This document shows positions 62,541 through 64,000 of a stretch of 64,000 bases of DNA, piece after piece; positions within the stretch are counted from its first letter, which is position 1; each line of letters starts with the position of its first letter. The notes under the pieces were generated by a model that had not been told where the DNA came from, did not search any database, and saw nothing but the letters and a program-made list of their open reading frames with translations. Both the position numbers and the translations under genes were made by a program. Source of the stretch: Bradyrhizobium erythrophlei (lineage in GTDB: Bacteria; Pseudomonadota; Alphaproteobacteria; Rhizobiales; Xanthobacteraceae); contig FSRD01000001.1 in NCBI GenBank assembly GCA_900129675.1, positions 3,833,501 to 3,897,500 on the forward strand, given 5' to 3'.

Positions 62541-63010
62541 GCCAAATGACTGCGGCGGCGAGATGGACTGCGGCGAGAAAGTTTCTGGCGGTCTTATCGT
62601 AGCGGGTGGCTATGGCTCGGTACTGTTTGAGCTTGCAATAGAGGTTTTCCATGAGGTGGCGCGCTTTGTACAGTTCCTTGTCGTAGGCGCGTTGGAGCTT
62701 TCGATTGCTCTTGGGCGGGATCACCGGCGTTTTTCCTGCCGCAAGCAGAGGCTCGATGACACGTAGATCGGCATCGAAGGCCTTGTCCGCCAACAAGGTA
62801 TCGGCCTGCATCTGAGGCAGCAGCGCGTCAGCGCCTTCCAAATCGTGGGCTTGCCCTGCGGTCAGCAGGAACGCCAACGGATTGCCAAGTGCATCGACTA
62901 TGGCATGGATTTTGGTGCTCAACCCGCCTTTGCTGCGCCCGATCGCCTGGTCTTCGCTGTCTTTTTTTGGGCGCCGGCACTGTGCTGGTGCGCGCGTACG
63001 ATCGGGCTGC
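62523..63010 (-). mobile_element. IS5-family (IS427-like) element, 5'-truncated
   Basis: One end, GAGCCTGTCCTCAATTG at about 62523, is the typical IS427 terminus, and CTA before it fits a TNA target. The minus strand encodes the second half of the transposase (SKGGLSTKIHAIVDALGNPL, LLADKAFDADLRVIEPLLA, LYCKLKQYRAIATRYDKTAR). An A-rich run (CAAAAAAAG at about 62961-62969) sits where the family makes its programmed -1 shift. The first orf is missing: the sequence stops at 63010, where another gene starts. Confidence 0.75.
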
Positions 63011-63011
63011 A

Positions 63012-63224
63012 ATGTCACGGTACGTTGCTCGATTTATGAAGGATGTTCTTGGCGCGAATGGGCATGAAGCTGAAATTTGCCAACGTTCGCTTGAAATCGA
63101 AGCTGGAAATAAAACGCTCGCGGCGGACTTGGCAAAGCTAAGGTTTTGTGAAATCGAAAATGTGAAGGAGTGGTCCCTTCATGCGGATCGCGTTCACGTA
63201 ACTGACGCCGAGTTTTCGTCGTAA
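63012..63224 (+). CDS. Small conserved hypothetical protein
   Basis: 70 aa from the ATG at 63012: MSRYVARFMKDVLGANGHEA, then EICQRSLEIEAGNKTLAADL and FCEIENVKEWSLHADRVHVT. A compact alpha-beta fold recalled as a common Bradyrhizobium hypothetical. The truncated IS5 element ends one base before its start codon, so its native promoter has probably been removed. Confidence 0.6.
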   Translation: MSRYVARFMKDVLGANGHEAEICQRSLEIEAGNKTLAADLAKLRFCEIENVKEWSLHADRVHVTDAEFSS

Positions 63225-63238
63225 GATCGCGGCCCGCG

Positions 63239-63357
63239 CTATTTGCGAAGCGATCCGATGTAAGCGGCAATATCGGCTGCCTGGCTCCAACTCAGCGGGC
63301 GGTTCGGCATACTCGAAGATTGAAATTGCCGCGGCACCCCGTTCGGCCCGGGTTTGA
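63239..63357 (-). pseudogene. C-terminal fragment of a c-type cytochrome
   Basis: Minus strand reads GVPRQFQSSSMPNRPLSWSQ, then AADIAAYIGSLRK and a stop. The MP segment with the following AADIAAYI-SL matches the methionine-ligand end of class I cytochromes c. An in-frame stop at about 63359 precedes it and the heme CxxCH is not present. Confidence 0.5.
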
Positions 63358-63425
63358 TCTAGCGCAAGCAGCTCAGTCTGTTTTCACGTTAATTTGGTTT
63401 CGTCAATGCTTCATTGGAGGCTGCG

Positions 63426-63989
63426 ATGATCATTGAACGCTTATGCCAAGAGCATCGCAATATTGAGACGCTGCTCGCTGTCCTTGAGCGCGAACTGGAG
63501 ATCTTCGATCGCGGGGACCGTCCCGACTATGACGTTATTCGCACGATCATTAACTATTTTGAAGTTTACCCGGACTTGTACCATCATCCTCTGGAAGACT
63601 TAGTCTTTGCCAAGTTCAAAATTCGTGATCCCGCTGCGGCTGCAAAGGTGGGTAACCTCACACTTGAGCACCAAAAAGGGGCCGAGCGTTTGCGCCGCGC
63701 CGCGCAAGCGGTCGATGGGGTTCTCGCGGGCCGTGAAATCCTTCGGCAAGATGTGGATACCATCGTTCGCGATTTCATAGAGCACGAGCGGCGCCACATC
63801 ATGATGGAAGATCGTGATTTCTTTCCTGCCGCCCTCAAGGCTTTAGAGCCTCAAGATTGGACGGAGATCGCTTCGACCCTGATCAGTCGGAAGGATCCGC
63901 TGTTTAGCGAGGTGGCCGAAAAGAGGTTCTATGCGCTACGAGCGCATATCTTGCAGTCGGAACAAGAGGCTGAAGCAGGACGGCATTAG
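63426..63989 (+). CDS. Hemerythrin domain protein
   Basis: 187 aa from the ATG at 63426, with GGAGG 6 bases upstream. Metal-ligand positions occur in order: LCQEHRNIETLLAVLEREL, YPDLYHHPLEDLVFAKF (the HHPxE signature), LTLEHQKGAERLR and FIEHERRHIMMEDRDFFPAA. The four-helix bundle would bind a di-iron site for oxygen, NO or redox sensing. Intact and co-oriented with nothing close by. Confidence 0.88.
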   Translation: MIIERLCQEHRNIETLLAVLERELEIFDRGDRPDYDVIRTIINYFEVYPDLYHHPLEDLVFAKFKIRDPAAAAKVGNLTLEHQKGAERLRRAAQAVDGVLAGREILRQDVDTIVRDFIEHERRHIMMEDRDFFPAALKALEPQDWTEIASTLISRKDPLFSEVAEKRFYALRAHILQSEQEAEAGRH

Positions 63990-64000
63990 TCGAGCTTTGC

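Overview
The window looks like a high-GC alphaproteobacterial accessory region, most likely Bradyrhizobium or a close relative. That assignment is inferred from recalled similarity of the many tiny hypothetical proteins, the integrase-core IS elements, the group II introns and the cyclase-TolB-TPR gene. No rRNA, complete tRNA, CRISPR array or replication gene is visible. The region is heavily rearranged: mobile DNA and broken host genes fill most of it, with a few intact gene blocks between.

Layout. (1) 1-1626: the 3'-frameshifted end of an adenylate/guanylate cyclase-TolB-TPR gene. (2) 1760-12559: one group II intron swollen from about 1.9 kb to 10.8 kb by five independent insertions. In order these are a serine-recombinase element with DUF5372- and DUF6788-like genes, a second serine-recombinase element with 26-bp terminal inverted repeats, an ISAs1-family IS, an IS110-family IS, and an ORF-less group II intron placed between domains V and VI of the host intron. 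The reverse transcriptase is cut into five readable pieces. (3) 12924-15152: a minus-strand run for a secreted zinc metalloprotease, a membrane protein and a small exported protein. (4) 15330-24790: an intact integrase-core IS, strings of small hypothetical genes, a ribbon-helix-helix regulator with a repeated candidate operator, the 3' half of a tRNA-Arg(TCT), and IS debris. (5) 24854-27454: a 2.6-kb IS with a 789-aa transposase. (6) 27595-33340: a PRC-barrel protein, an NYN-domain protein, small genes and a second copy of the integrase-core IS. (7) 33345-38290: serine-recombinase remnants joined directly to the 3' two thirds of a large GAF/PAS sensor histidine kinase. (8) 38559-41910: a Tat-exported acetamidase/formamidase-family protein and a conserved 539-aa protein of unknown function. 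(9) 41919-48664: back-to-back IS copies, decayed genes (ABC substrate-binding protein, DCC/DUF393 protein, universal stress protein) and small genes. (10) 48933-52523: a LysM protein, acetyl-CoA synthetase and a small coiled-coil protein. (11) 54278-60857: the most coherent and unusual block, described below. (12) 61047-63989: small genes, a truncated IS5-family element and a hemerythrin protein.

The 54278-60857 block has five co-oriented genes: an HflC-like SPFH protein, an exported acetamidase/formamidase-family protein, a permease with cysteine motifs and a His-rich loop fused to an HflK-like SPFH domain, a second HflC-like protein and a second HflK-like protein. It therefore holds two HflK/HflC-type pairs, one fused to a putative metal permease, plus an amidohydrolase-like enzyme. 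I infer a membrane-microdomain or transport system and consider it the best candidate for an undescribed system here.

Coordinates of IS ends come from terminal inverted repeats and target duplications read directly. Family names come from recognised motifs, since no database search was possible.
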